Shown piece by piece: positions 1-9,597 of a DNA stretch of 26,491 nucleotides. The DNA comes from Nitrospirota bacterium (GTDB lineage: Bacteria; Nitrospirota; Thermodesulfovibrionia; Thermodesulfovibrionales; Magnetobacteriaceae), in contig JADFXZ010000011.1 in NCBI GenBank assembly GCA_015233265.1, positions 1 to 26,491 of the forward strand, in the 5' to 3' direction. The first letter of the stretch is position 1. Every line of letters begins with the position of its first letter. The position numbers and the translations under genes are program-made. Below the pieces are notes generated by a model. The model ran no database searches and had not been told where the DNA came from. It was given only the letters and a program-made list of their open reading frames with translations.

Positions 1-66
1 CCGCACGTCAATGGCCGGCACGGCGTAAATGAATCTACCGATTTGAAACGCAAGGGAGGAAGTACA

Positions 67-2223
67 GTGATAAGTTTTAAGATGACGTTAAAACAGAAAC
101 TATTTATGCTATTTATATTAATAGGCTTGGTGCCGTTTCTCTCCATTGGCACGTATTCCTATACAAAGGCGAGGAGTTCCTTAATCAAAGAGGCCTTCGA
201 TACGCTGGTTACATTAAGAGAGGCGAAGAAGACCCATGTCGATATGTTTTATAAACAAATTATTCGGAGGTCGATTACATTTACAGAGGACCTGATGGTT
301 GTTGAGGCAATGAAGGAGTTTACCTCGGCATTTTTTGCCGTGGAAAAGGAATCCAGCGTTAAATATGACGCTAACGCAAAGTACAACGAAGACCTGTTAA
401 TGGCAAGGTATCAGGAACAAAAAGAAAAGACGCCTGGCGTCCCTGACAATATTATTTCAACATGGTGGCCTAAGAAAAAGGTGGTAAAGATACTTCAGCA
501 TCAGTACATTGCGGCCAATCCATTCAAGGTTGGGAAAAAGAAAGACCTTGAGTTTGCCGCAGACGATAACACCTACAATGCCGTCCATAAAAAATACCAG
601 CGTATATTCAGGAAATACGTGGATGAGTTCGGCTACTTCGATATGTTCCTGATAGAACCTGAAACCGGCTATATAGTCTATTCCACGTCAAAATATCTTG
701 ATTTTGCGACAAGCCTGATGTCCGGCCCCTACAGCGACACCGGTTTGGCCAAGGCATTTGACGCCGCTTTAAAATCAAAGGAAAAAGGGGCTATCATACA
801 GGTGGATTTAGAGTTTTACGCCCCGTCAAACGGCGCCCCTTCCGGCTTTATAGCCTCGCCTATCTATGAAGGTGACAAGAAAATCGGGGTTCTGGCCTTT
901 CAACTCCCGATGGACAGGATTAACGATATGATGACCCGCCACAAGGATTGGCTGAACTCCGGCTCCGGCAAGACCGGAGAGACTTATCTGGTCAGCGCTA
1001 ACGATCTGGTCATGAGGACGGACGCCAGGGTTATAATAGAATCGCCGGATACGTTTTTCAAGGCCATTCAAAATACGTCTCAGGATAAAAAGGCAATCGA
1101 TAGAATGAAGGTGTATAATTCCACCATCGGCCTTATTAAATTAGACAATAAACAGCTGAAAGAGGCTGCGGATAAAAAGTCTCCTATCACAGCATTCTCT
1201 AAGAATTATCTGAACTATCCGGTACTTATGACCGCAACGCCGGTCAATATCGAAGGGCTGAATTGGTTGATAGTGGCCGAAGAGGGGCAGAGCGAGGCCC
1301 TTTCCACTGTAGATACCCTGTTTTATGCCATGTTGGTACTAGGGTTGATTACAGTGGTTTGCGTCGTTGGTATAGGCTGGAAATTCAGCCGCTCGATAAG
1401 CATGCCGTTAAACAGGAGTATAAACAATATCTCCACATCGGCAACCGAGATATCCGCAACCGTAGAGCAGCACGAAAAAACCGCCTCTCAGCAGTCAACT
1501 GCGGTCAACGAGACCACGACGACTATGGACGAGCTGGCGGCGTCGTTTAAGCAATCTGCCGAACAGGCCAAAACTGTATCAGAGGGAGCCGATCACGTCA
1601 TGACTATGGCAGACGAAGGGGCTGCTAATCTAAACGAGATGCTTGCCGGTATGTCCTCATTAAAAGAACGGGTTGAGGCAACGGCATCTATGATATTGCA
1701 GCTTAGCGAGAAGACTACCCGTATAGAGAACATCGCCAACGTGGTGTCTGACTTCGCCGGCGAGACTAAGATGCTTGCTATGAACGCCGCGGTTGAGGCC
1801 GTAAGGGCAGGGGAACACGGCAAGGGATTTTCTGTCGTAGCGATGGAGATACGCAAACTTGCCGAGCAGAGCAAGAAATCAGCCGAGGAGATTAACGCCG
1901 TCGTAACAGAGATTCAAAAGGCCACAAACTCCACCGTCATGGTAACAGAGGAAAGCACCAAGACCGTGGATAGAGAGATGGAACTGGCCGATGTGGCAGC
2001 TGCGACCGTCAGTAAGCTCTCAAGCGTGATAAGAAGCTCCGCGGAGAACATTCAGCAGATATTTCTTAATATTCAGCAGCAGTCTTCCGCTGTTGGTCAG
2101 GTTGTAGAGGCCATGAACTCTATAAACAGGAGCGTTAAGGAGACATCATCCGGTATATCGCAGACAAAACAGGGCCTGATGAAGCTTGACGAGGTTGCCA
2201 AAGATCTGAAACAGATGGTGTGA
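67..2223 (+). CDS. Methyl-accepting chemotaxis protein (chemoreceptor)
   Basis: A transmembrane chemoreceptor that should pass ligand signals to CheA. I chose GTG at 67 because AAGGGAGGA (52-60) lies 6 nt upstream; the frame is open further left and a TTG at 43 is possible but has no ribosome site. The protein is 718 aa. Residues about 11-31 form TM1 and 419-440 form TM2. The roughly 390-residue region between them looks like a periplasmic double-Cache sensor. A cytoplasmic MCP signalling domain follows, with a hairpin tip near residue 569 (LAMNAAVEAVRAGEHGKGF) that matches the family core with conservative changes. No clear HAMP segment separates TM2 from the signalling coil, and there is no C-terminal CheR/CheB-docking pentapeptide. 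The gene overlaps cheA at its stop codon, so the two are probably translated together. Confidence 0.93.
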   Translation: MISFKMTLKQKLFMLFILIGLVPFLSIGTYSYTKARSSLIKEAFDTLVTLREAKKTHVDMFYKQIIRRSITFTEDLMVVEAMKEFTSAFFAVEKESSVKYDANAKYNEDLLMARYQEQKEKTPGVPDNIISTWWPKKKVVKILQHQYIAANPFKVGKKKDLEFAADDNTYNAVHKKYQRIFRKYVDEFGYFDMFLIEPETGYIVYSTSKYLDFATSLMSGPYSDTGLAKAFDAALKSKEKGAIIQVDLEFYAPSNGAPSGFIASPIYEGDKKIGVLAFQLPMDRINDMMTRHKDWLNSGSGKTGETYLVSANDLVMRTDARVIIESPDTFFKAIQNTSQDKKAIDRMKVYNSTIGLIKLDNKQLKEAADKKSPITAFSKNYLNYPVLMTATPVNIEGLNWLIVAEEGQSEALSTVDTLFYAMLVLGLITVVCVVGIGWKFSRSISMPLNRSINNISTSATEISATVEQHEKTASQQSTAVNETTTTMDELAASFKQSAEQAKTVSEGADHVMTMADEGAANLNEMLAGMSSLKERVEATASMILQLSEKTTRIENIANVVSDFAGETKMLAMNAAVEAVRAGEHGKGFSVVAMEIRKLAEQSKKSAEEINAVVTEIQKATNSTVMVTEESTKTVDREMELADVAAATVSKLSSVIRSSAENIQQIFLNIQQQSSAVGQVVEAMNSINRSVKETSSGISQTKQGLMKLDEVAKDLKQMV

Positions 2224-4586
2224 TGATAGAAGATAAAGAACTCAGAGAGATATTTAACGCAGAGACCCAGGAGCACATTGCGAATATCGAAGAGGGGTTG
2301 CTGCAGTTAGAAAAACGTGTACCCGGCGATGAGAAGGCCCTTATGGAGGGGTTGTTTCGTGAGGCCCATAGCCTGAAGGGCTCAGCACGGCAGCTTGGCG
2401 TCAATAAAATAGAGCTTATGGGCCACACGTTAGAAGATATGTTAAACGCGGCAAAGCGTGGCATCAAAGCACTCTCCCCTGAGATGGTCAACGGCATCTA
2501 CAGGTGTCTCGACGCAATCAGGGAACTGCTCGAAGAGGCGGTCACCGGCAAGCTATCATCGGTTAATGTCACTAATATCATAGCCGAACTCAAAGCTGCC
2601 AAGGCAGCACAGCCGCCCCCTGATGAGACTCAAATCCAACCCGTGGAAAGACATCCGTTAACAGAGCAGATGCCGGAGATTCCACCTGAGATTCCACCAG
2701 AAATCCCAAATATACCGCCTAAGGAGGAGGCTGCGCCCCCCAAGGTTGAACTGATTCCAGCTCCACAACCACCAGTGGCGGCGCAAGACGTCCCGGCTGA
2801 ACAACCGCCGGAGGCTGACAGCTCAGTTCAACACGAACAGGAATCCACGGCAATAGTGCAGGAAGGTAAAAAGTTCACTATTGATACAATCCGCGTGGAG
2901 GCATATAAGCTCGATGCCCTGATGCTGCACATAGGCGAACTCCTAGTTATGAAAAACCGAATTAACCAGCGCATGAGCGATATTGAAGAGACGATGCACG
3001 TGTGGAACACTAAGGTGTCAAAAGATCTAAGAGACATACATCAGGGGCAGGCGGTCTATTCACAAATCGAGGTGTTTACCAGTATGCTCAACAGCCTTAA
3101 AGGCTCTCTTTATGAAGACGATACGAGGCTTACGTTTATATCAAAGGAAATAGAGGAGCGCGCGCGTACACTAATGCTCCTGCCACTGTCAAATGTCCTT
3201 AATCCGTTTAAGCGCATGGTAAGGGACTTGTCCAATCAAAAATCGAAAGAGATTGACTTCATAATAGAGGGTGGAGAGACTCAGGCGGAAAAGAGAATCC
3301 TTGAGGAGATCAAAGACCCTCTGATGCACATTATCAGAAACGCCATAGACCACGGGATAGAAACCCCGCAAGAGCGTCTGGGCAAGGGAAAAGGCAGTAC
3401 CGGTACGATCACGGTAAATGCCTACAAGAAGGCATCGAATATTATAATAGAGGTAAAAGACGATGGGCGGGGTCTCAATGTCGAAAAGATAAAGGAGACG
3501 GCCATAAAACACAAGCTGGCCTCACCTGAGACGTTAACTGGAATGCCGCTGGCACAGCTGTATGATTTTATATTCGTCCCAGGATTTACAACAAGCCCCA
3601 TAATAACGGATATCTCGGGCAGGGGCGTTGGGATGGATGTGGTTAAGACCGCACTAGCGCGCCTCAAAGGCACGATTACTGTGGACTCAGTTCCTACAAA
3701 GGGATGTAAGATGACCATAAACCTGCCTGTTACTGTCTCTACGACACGGGTGTTTATCGTAAAGGCAGCCGGCAAGACATACGCCCTGCCGATTGATTTC
3801 GTAAGGACGACCTTTATGGCCGCCCTTGTCGATGTGTATAATGTGGATGGTAAAAAGACAATAACATTTGACAATTCGCCGATGTCAGTAGTCCACGCAG
3901 CGGACATTCTTGAACTCAAGGAAGACGGCAGTGGTAAGACTAAGAATATCAGTAGCAATAAATCTCCCGAAAAACTCCCCTGTATAGTCTTTACGCTGGA
4001 TGGCAATAATTTTGGGGTCATGGTCGATACACTTGTCGATGAGCAGGAAATCGTGATTAAATCCTACGGCGGGATACTCAAAAGCGTGCGTAATGTCATT
4101 GGCTCGACAATCCTGGGCACCGGCGAGGTGTGTATGGTACTTAACCCCTCGGATATCTTAAAGACGATCAAGAGCAAGGGTTTCACCTCGGTATCGCTTC
4201 AGAAGGTAGAGGCTCAGGAAAGGTCAGCCGCTGTCTTGCTGGCCGAGGACTCGATAACGACCAGAACGCAGATGAAACGCATTTTAGAGGGCGCCGGTTA
4301 TGATGTAACGGTAAGTGTGGATGGTATGGATGCCTTGAGAAAGTTGGAGCTGGCTAACTTTGACGCTGTTGTCTCGGACGTTGAAATGCCCAATATGAAT
4401 GGATTAACGCTGACGGAAACAATTAGAAAGAACAAAAAATATAAGGAGCTGCCAGTAATCCTTGTAACCACATTGTCCTCTGAGGAGGATATGAGAAGGG
4501 GAGCGGAGGTTGGGGCAAATGCCTATATTACCAAACCGGCATTTGACAGGCAGGTGTTTCTGGAGACGCTGAAAAGGCTGATATGA
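2223..4586 (+). CDS. cheA: Chemotaxis histidine kinase CheA with fused receiver domain
   Basis: CheA autophosphorylates when driven by the receptor and passes phosphate to receivers. ATG at 2223 forms a TGATG overlap with the receptor stop; a GTG at 2220 is the alternative. Domains: HPt 1-105 with phospho-acceptor His49 in AHSLKGSARQLG; a proline-rich linker about 130-200 (IPPEIPPEIP) where a P2 response-regulator docking domain would normally lie; P3 dimerisation helices; an HATPase domain with N-box Asn373 (RNAIDHG) and G-boxes DDGRG and GRGVGMDVV; a CheW-like P5 domain about 500-640; and a C-terminal receiver with Asp719 (VVSDVEMPNMNG). The 787 aa length and terminal receiver resemble FrzE-type or type-IV-pili CheA hybrids. 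The absent P2 and added receiver suggest an intramolecular phosphate sink, which is inference. Confidence 0.96.
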   Translation: MIEDKELREIFNAETQEHIANIEEGLLQLEKRVPGDEKALMEGLFREAHSLKGSARQLGVNKIELMGHTLEDMLNAAKRGIKALSPEMVNGIYRCLDAIRELLEEAVTGKLSSVNVTNIIAELKAAKAAQPPPDETQIQPVERHPLTEQMPEIPPEIPPEIPNIPPKEEAAPPKVELIPAPQPPVAAQDVPAEQPPEADSSVQHEQESTAIVQEGKKFTIDTIRVEAYKLDALMLHIGELLVMKNRINQRMSDIEETMHVWNTKVSKDLRDIHQGQAVYSQIEVFTSMLNSLKGSLYEDDTRLTFISKEIEERARTLMLLPLSNVLNPFKRMVRDLSNQKSKEIDFIIEGGETQAEKRILEEIKDPLMHIIRNAIDHGIETPQERLGKGKGSTGTITVNAYKKASNIIIEVKDDGRGLNVEKIKETAIKHKLASPETLTGMPLAQLYDFIFVPGFTTSPIITDISGRGVGMDVVKTALARLKGTITVDSVPTKGCKMTINLPVTVSTTRVFIVKAAGKTYALPIDFVRTTFMAALVDVYNVDGKKTITFDNSPMSVVHAADILELKEDGSGKTKNISSNKSPEKLPCIVFTLDGNNFGVMVDTLVDEQEIVIKSYGGILKSVRNVIGSTILGTGEVCMVLNPSDILKTIKSKGFTSVSLQKVEAQERSAAVLLAEDSITTRTQMKRILEGAGYDVTVSVDGMDALRKLELANFDAVVSDVEMPNMNGLTLTETIRKNKKYKELPVILVTTLSSEEDMRRGAEVGANAYITKPAFDRQVFLETLKRLI

Positions 4587-5707
4587 TAACTAATGGCATG
4601 GCGGGAAATAGGCGCATAAAGGTGCTGATTGTAGATGACTCTCCTGTGGCGGTAGAGGTATTAAAGCGGATATTTTCATCATCGGACGAGATAGAGGTGG
4701 TCGGTACGGCAAGACACGGCAAAGAGGGGCTTGAGATGATACCGCGCCTAAAGCCAAACGTGGTTTGTACGGATTTGCATATGCCGCAGATGAACGGCCT
4801 TGAGTTTGTCAAAGAGATAATGGCCAGACATCCGCTTCCTATACTTGTGATAAGTGTATCGGTCAGCAAAGGAGATGATGATAACGTATTTCAACTGCTT
4901 GAGGCGGGGGCGATAGATGTCTTTCCCAAGCCGGAGGGGATAATGCTTGGGCAATCGGCCAGATTTTCAGCAGATTTAATAGCCAAGATAAAGGTACTGT
5001 CCGGGGTTGTGCCCTTTCGCAAGGCAAAAAGACAAGGGGTTGCCACACCAGTGGGCATCGCCCCTATCCCAAAGCCCTGTGCTGATATTGACGATGCACG
5101 GCCCACTATAGAGAAATTAACCAGGCGGCTGAAAATGATTGTAATTGGGGCGTCAACCGGCGGCCCGCAGGCCCTTGAGACCATACTTAAAGCGCTGCCC
5201 GCTGATTTTTCTATTCCTATCGTATGCGTACAGCACATCAGCGAGGGATTTATGGTAAGCCTTGTCGATTGGTTAAAGGGAAGGTGTAAGCTCAAGGTGG
5301 CCATAGCCCGAAATAACGAAAGGCCTGTCCCTGGTAATATTTACTTTGCCGCGGATGACAGGCATCTGAAGATCAATGGTAATGGGGCATTCATCCTAAG
5401 CAATGAAGCTCCAGAGGGCAGCCACAAGCCGTCAATCACAGTAACAATGGCGTCGTTTGCCGAGCACTACGGGGGTGGGGTGTTGGGGGTGCTTCTTACG
5501 GGAATGGGCAGAGACGGCGCAGAGGGATTGCTCTGCATAAGCCAGGCCGGCGGGGCCACAGTGGCCCAGGACGAGGACAGCTGTATAGTTTTTGGAATGC
5601 CAGACCAGGCAATCAAACTGGGGGCTGCTAAGTATGTCCTCGATATTAATCAAATAGGAAGATTTTTGTTAAAAGTCGAATGTATCGAAAAGAATTCAGT
5701 CGGATGA
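4583..5707 (+). CDS. cheB: Chemotaxis protein-glutamate methylesterase CheB
   Basis: CheB removes methyl groups from receptor glutamates after phosphorylation by CheA. The start overlaps the cheA stop as ATGA. The N-terminal receiver (about 10-125) has acceptor Asp64 (CTDLHMPQMNG). After a short linker, the C-terminal methylesterase domain (about 180-370) shows the catalytic triad: Ser191 in GASTGGP, His218 in QHISEG and Asp311 in GMGRDGAEG. The 374 aa length is normal. No CheR methyltransferase lies in this window, so it is presumably encoded to the left or elsewhere. Confidence 0.97.
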   Translation: MITNGMAGNRRIKVLIVDDSPVAVEVLKRIFSSSDEIEVVGTARHGKEGLEMIPRLKPNVVCTDLHMPQMNGLEFVKEIMARHPLPILVISVSVSKGDDDNVFQLLEAGAIDVFPKPEGIMLGQSARFSADLIAKIKVLSGVVPFRKAKRQGVATPVGIAPIPKPCADIDDARPTIEKLTRRLKMIVIGASTGGPQALETILKALPADFSIPIVCVQHISEGFMVSLVDWLKGRCKLKVAIARNNERPVPGNIYFAADDRHLKINGNGAFILSNEAPEGSHKPSITVTMASFAEHYGGGVLGVLLTGMGRDGAEGLLCISQAGGATVAQDEDSCIVFGMPDQAIKLGAAKYVLDINQIGRFLLKVECIEKNSVG

Positions 5708-5714
5708 ATAACAG

Positions 5715-8700
5715 ATGAAGATTCTCATTGTGGAAGACAGCGCCATACAGAGAGAGCTACTGAGGCGCGCTCTGGCTCAGGCTGGCTATGAGGTCGTACT
5801 TGCAAGGGATGGCATCGAGGGTCTGTCGTTATCTCAAACCCATAGGCCAGAGTTAATCGTCAGCGATATAGCTATGCCGGGCATGGACGGGTTTGAGATG
5901 TGTGAAAAGATAAAATCCACTGATGACATCAAACATATTCCGGTAATACTGTTGACTGCCCTGTCAGATGCCAAGGAGATTATCAGGGGCCTGCAGTCAA
6001 AGGCTGATTTCTACATAACCAAGCCGTATAACGAACACTATTTATTACTAAGTATAGAGTCGCTCATAAAAGACGCCGCACAACCGGAGAAGGGCTACGA
6101 CTGCAATGCAGGGCTTAAGATAACCTTCATGGGCGAAGAGTATCAGATTAAATCCAATCCGAGGCAAATATTAAATCTCCTGCTGTCCACATATGAAAAC
6201 GCAGTCGGCAAAAATCAGGAGTTAATTCAGACCCAGCTTGAGTTGAAAACACTAAACGAAGAGCTTGAGGACAAGGTCAGAGACCGAACCCGAGAACTCC
6301 AGGCATCGGAAGAGAGTTATAAGATACTATTTGAAAACATGTTCAGCGGGTTTTACAGGTTTACCCCCGACGGCAAGTTCCTGTCCGTCAACCCGGCCTT
6401 TAACAACATGCTTGGATACTCAAGCAAGGAGGAGCTGCTTTCATTCTGCGGCGAACTACACTGTCTGTATTTCAGGCGCAAAGAGTATGAGAGATTTATG
6501 GTGGCATTGAAAAACAATCAGTCCATAAAAGACCTTGTCAGCCATTTAAGAAAAAAGGACGGAAGTGAGCTGATAATAGAACAAAACATTCGCGTTGTGA
6601 AAAACGAACTGGGGCAGCCGCTCTATTACGAAGGCTTTATTAATGATGTGACGGAGTGCAAACACGCTGAGGCACAGCTTATAAAACTCTCAAGCGCCAT
6701 AATACAAAGCCCCGTGGCCGTCACAATCACCGACCTTGATGGCAGGATAGAGTTTATAAATCCCATGTTTGTAGAGGTAACCGGCTACACACGCGATGAG
6801 GCGCTGGGCAGAACCCCAAGTTTTCTTAAATCTGGGGCTACTGACCCCCATGTGTATGAGGACTTGTGGCAGACCATTAAGGCCGGTGGAGTCTGGCAGG
6901 GCGAACTGCTCAATAAACGCAAAGACGGGCAATTGTATTGGAACAGCATCACGGTATCGCCGATAAGGGACGCCGAGGCTGTGATAACACACTATCTGTC
7001 AGTCAATGAAGACATTACAAACCGCAAAGAGGTGGAAGAGGCCCTGAGAAAGGCTAAAGAGGCCTCAGAGGTGGCAAACGCGGCCAAGAGTGAGTTCCTT
7101 GCCAATATGAGCCACGAAATCCGCACCCCAATGAATGCCATTATAGGGATGACCGAGCTTGTCCTCGATACGGAGTTGCAGTCGCGGCAGAAGGAATATC
7201 TCGATACGGTTTTGAACTCTGCAAACTCACTATTGAGTCTGCTTAACAGCATCTTAGATTTTTCAAAGATCGAGGCAGGCAAGCTGGAACTCGAAGAGGT
7301 GACCTTTAACCTTCGTGATGTGCTTGACAACATCTGTGACCCGCTGTCGATTCAGGCGCACAAAAAGGGGCTTGAACTGTCAAGCCATATAAAGCCGGTT
7401 GTGCCGCTAAAACTAGTCGGAGACCCTGTGCGTCTTGGGCAGCTCTTGATTAACCTCGTCGGCAATGCGCTGAAATTTACCGACATGGGTGAGATTGTCG
7501 TCACAGTGGACATGGAACAGGCAGTTGCCGAAGATATGACCGCCACGCTGCTTTTTTCTATCTCAGACACCGGCATTGGGATAGCCTCAGATAAGTTTGA
7601 CAAGATATTCCAGCAATTCTCGCAGGCCGATGGCTCAATGACGAGAAAATACGGGGGAACAGGGCTTGGGCTTGCCATATCCAGACAGCTGGTGACGCTC
7701 ATGGGCGGTCATCTATGGCTTGAGTCCGTAGAAGGGCAGGGCAGCACGTTTCATTTTACCGTAAAATTTGCCCTGTGTGCCGATCAGGAGTGCCCATCTC
7801 CGTTTGATTTTAAGAATATAAAGATACTTATCGCCTGCAACACAATGTCATGCAGCACGATAATCAGGGATTTTCTTGGAGGCTCATCTGTCGAGCTTGA
7901 CGAGGCCGCCGGGTACAAGGAGACCTATGAAAGACTCGTTGCAGCCAGAGACGGCGGACATCCATATGATATTGTGTTTGTCGATATCAGACTATCAGGA
8001 GGCGGTGGCTTTAAAATGGCGCAGCTGATTATGACAGATAAGTCGCTTGCCTGTGCGGTTGTCATGATGCTTAATACCAACCATCGGGGCGGTGACATAG
8101 ACAAATGTCGTGATCTTGGGGTTGCGTCATATATTATTAAACCTATAAAGTATAAGGATGTCATAACTACCATTACGCAACTCCAGAGCAAATCGCCGCA
8201 TGGAGGGGCTTATGAAAGGAAGACGAGGCCGGCTCAGGCTCAGGCGCTGCCTGATACCGCGCCGGTTGCCATTTTGCTTGTCGAGGACAATGTTACTAAC
8301 CGTGTGGTGGCCAGAGAGATATTGAAAAAACATGGATATAGTGTAACTGAGGCGCAAGACGGCCAAATGGCCGTTAAACTCGTTGGCGAGGCGATGTTTG
8401 ACCTTATCCTCATGGATGTGCAGATGCCAGTGATGGATGGTTTTGAGGCGACAAGACAAATTAAAGCCTCAAAGGCGGCAATTCCTATCATAGCAATGAC
8501 CGCACACGCGCTAAAAGGAGACAAGGTCAAATGTCTGGAAGCTGGGATGGATGACTACATAACGAAGCCGGTCAATATGGCTGAGTTGATTGAAATTGTT
8601 AGAAAATATACAGACCCTAAACACAAAGTCCACAAGCACCAAGGCCATGACACAGCGGTGCGTCCAGTTGCAGAGGCGGCGCCGCCCGTAAATAAAGCCG

Positions 8701-9065
8701 TCGATAACACAGAGGCGGACAAGCTGGTGATAGAAAATATCATGACACAGATAGACAAGTCCCAGCTCATAGAGTCCCTGCCTCAGGGTGAGATAAGGCT
8801 GTTTATTGAAAAGGCGGTAAATATTATTCAGATTATGAGGGATGCCATAGACAGTGGCAATTATTCGCTTGTTGAGAAAAAAGCTGAGGCAATCAAAGAC
8901 AATGCAGAGAAACTCTCTCTGGCAGAGATTAAGTCCTCTGCGTTTCGCATGATGCTCTCGCTGAGAAAGTCAGACATAAGCAGCGCCAATAATTATTTTA
9001 AGTCTATAGTGGAAGGGTTGGATAAGTTAATCAATAAAACATACGAGGAGAAGGATCAAAGATGA
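5715..9065 (+). CDS. Hybrid sensor histidine kinase, REC-PAS-PAS-HisKA-HATPase-pseudoREC-REC-pseudoHPt
   Basis: A soluble 1116 aa hybrid kinase with no membrane segment. Domains in order: receiver 1-120 (Asp51 in SDIAMPGMDG); a coiled-coil linker about 160-200; PAS 200-315; PAS 321-440; HisKA with His467 in NMSHEIRTPMN; HATPase about 570-690 with N-box and G-boxes DTGIGI and GGTGLGLA; a degenerate receiver about 701-825 that keeps an Asp (757) but lacks the N-terminal acidic pair; a canonical receiver with Asp901 (LMDVQMPVMDG); and a C-terminal helical segment that aligns with HPt domains but has Glu1058 at the His position. It starts 7 nt after cheB and its stop overlaps the next receiver gene as ATGA. 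With a receiver at its N-terminus and CheA upstream, it probably receives phosphate from CheA and relays or integrates it; this is inference. Confidence 0.94.
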   Translation: MKILIVEDSAIQRELLRRALAQAGYEVVLARDGIEGLSLSQTHRPELIVSDIAMPGMDGFEMCEKIKSTDDIKHIPVILLTALSDAKEIIRGLQSKADFYITKPYNEHYLLLSIESLIKDAAQPEKGYDCNAGLKITFMGEEYQIKSNPRQILNLLLSTYENAVGKNQELIQTQLELKTLNEELEDKVRDRTRELQASEESYKILFENMFSGFYRFTPDGKFLSVNPAFNNMLGYSSKEELLSFCGELHCLYFRRKEYERFMVALKNNQSIKDLVSHLRKKDGSELIIEQNIRVVKNELGQPLYYEGFINDVTECKHAEAQLIKLSSAIIQSPVAVTITDLDGRIEFINPMFVEVTGYTRDEALGRTPSFLKSGATDPHVYEDLWQTIKAGGVWQGELLNKRKDGQLYWNSITVSPIRDAEAVITHYLSVNEDITNRKEVEEALRKAKEASEVANAAKSEFLANMSHEIRTPMNAIIGMTELVLDTELQSRQKEYLDTVLNSANSLLSLLNSILDFSKIEAGKLELEEVTFNLRDVLDNICDPLSIQAHKKGLELSSHIKPVVPLKLVGDPVRLGQLLINLVGNALKFTDMGEIVVTVDMEQAVAEDMTATLLFSISDTGIGIASDKFDKIFQQFSQADGSMTRKYGGTGLGLAISRQLVTLMGGHLWLESVEGQGSTFHFTVKFALCADQECPSPFDFKNIKILIACNTMSCSTIIRDFLGGSSVELDEAAGYKETYERLVAARDGGHPYDIVFVDIRLSGGGGFKMAQLIMTDKSLACAVVMMLNTNHRGGDIDKCRDLGVASYIIKPIKYKDVITTITQLQSKSPHGGAYERKTRPAQAQALPDTAPVAILLVEDNVTNRVVAREILKKHGYSVTEAQDGQMAVKLVGEAMFDLILMDVQMPVMDGFEATRQIKASKAAIPIIAMTAHALKGDKVKCLEAGMDDYITKPVNMAELIEIVRKYTDPKHKVHKHQGHDTAVRPVAEAAPPVNKAVDNTEADKLVIENIMTQIDKSQLIESLPQGEIRLFIEKAVNIIQIMRDAIDSGNYSLVEKKAEAIKDNAEKLSLAEIKSSAFRMMLSLRKSDISSANNYFKSIVEGLDKLINKTYEEKDQR

Positions 9066-9460
9066 GGATACTGATAGCAGACGACGAATCGATTAATCGA
9101 AGGATACTGCAGGAGATGCTCGCTGACTATGCCGACTGCGATGTTGTAGTAAATGGTCTTGAGGTGATAGAGGCCTTTACAATGGCACACGAACAGAAGC
9201 GGCCATATGAGCTGTTGTGTCTGGACATAATGATGCCTGTTATGGATGGTTGTGAGGCGTTGATTCAAGTTCGCAAAATGGAAAGGGTAATGAAGATAAA
9301 TCCGGCGGACGCTGTAAAGGTTATAATGATAACCGCCGTAGACAGGCCTAACGAGATACTGCAGTCATACGATGGCGAGTGTTCGGCGTACATGATAAAA
9401 CCGATAAACAAAAAAGCCCTCATCAAGCAGATAAAAGACATAGGGCTGCTTCAGCCCTAA
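9062..9460 (+). CDS. Stand-alone response regulator receiver (CheY-like)
   Basis: A 132 aa single receiver domain with no output domain. Visible residues are the acidic pair Asp7/Asp8, phospho-acceptor Asp55 (CLDIMMPVMDG), the conserved Thr in MITAVD, and the Lys in MIKPI. The start overlaps the hybrid kinase stop as ATGA, so it is translationally coupled and is the likely terminal phosphate acceptor of the operon. The long insertion between the acceptor and the Thr (about residues 75-90) is typical of receivers paired with hybrid kinases. Its target is unknown. Confidence 0.93.
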   Translation: MRILIADDESINRRILQEMLADYADCDVVVNGLEVIEAFTMAHEQKRPYELLCLDIMMPVMDGCEALIQVRKMERVMKINPADAVKVIMITAVDRPNEILQSYDGECSAYMIKPINKKALIKQIKDIGLLQP

Positions 9461-9506
9461 GCAGCCCTCATCGAAAAAAAACTGAGCAGCCCTCAAGAAA
9501 GACTGC
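9442..9506. repeat. Hairpin and 11-bp direct repeat in a convergent intergenic region
   Basis: AGGGCTGCT (9442-9450) pairs perfectly with AGCAGCCCT (9460-9468) across a 9-nt loop, overlapping the stop of the plus-strand receiver gene. AGCAGCCCTCA occurs twice, at 9460-9470 and 9485-9495. No T-tract follows on the plus strand. On the minus strand, a weak GCAG/CTGC stem (9486-9506) is followed by eight T (9474-9481) and could be a poor terminator for the gene at 9598. Either role is tentative. Confidence 0.4.
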
Positions 9507-9597
9507 ATTTGCCGGGGCCTCATCTGATTCTGAGAGTTAGTTGTTACGGTCAACAGCCATTGTCATAAACCATTAAACCGCTATGAGTGGAGCTGTG

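Noticed and set aside
1..42. Possible end of an upstream gene (stops at 26-28 or 30-32 in two frames)
   Set aside because: Too few codons to recognise a product or choose a frame.
3422..4021. Long open frame on the minus strand within cheA
   Set aside because: It is antisense to the conserved kinase and CheW-like domains, with no ribosome site or family features.
7352..7702. Minus-strand frame opposite the HATPase domain of the hybrid kinase
   Set aside because: The sense strand encodes conserved ATP-binding motifs; the antisense frame is incidental.
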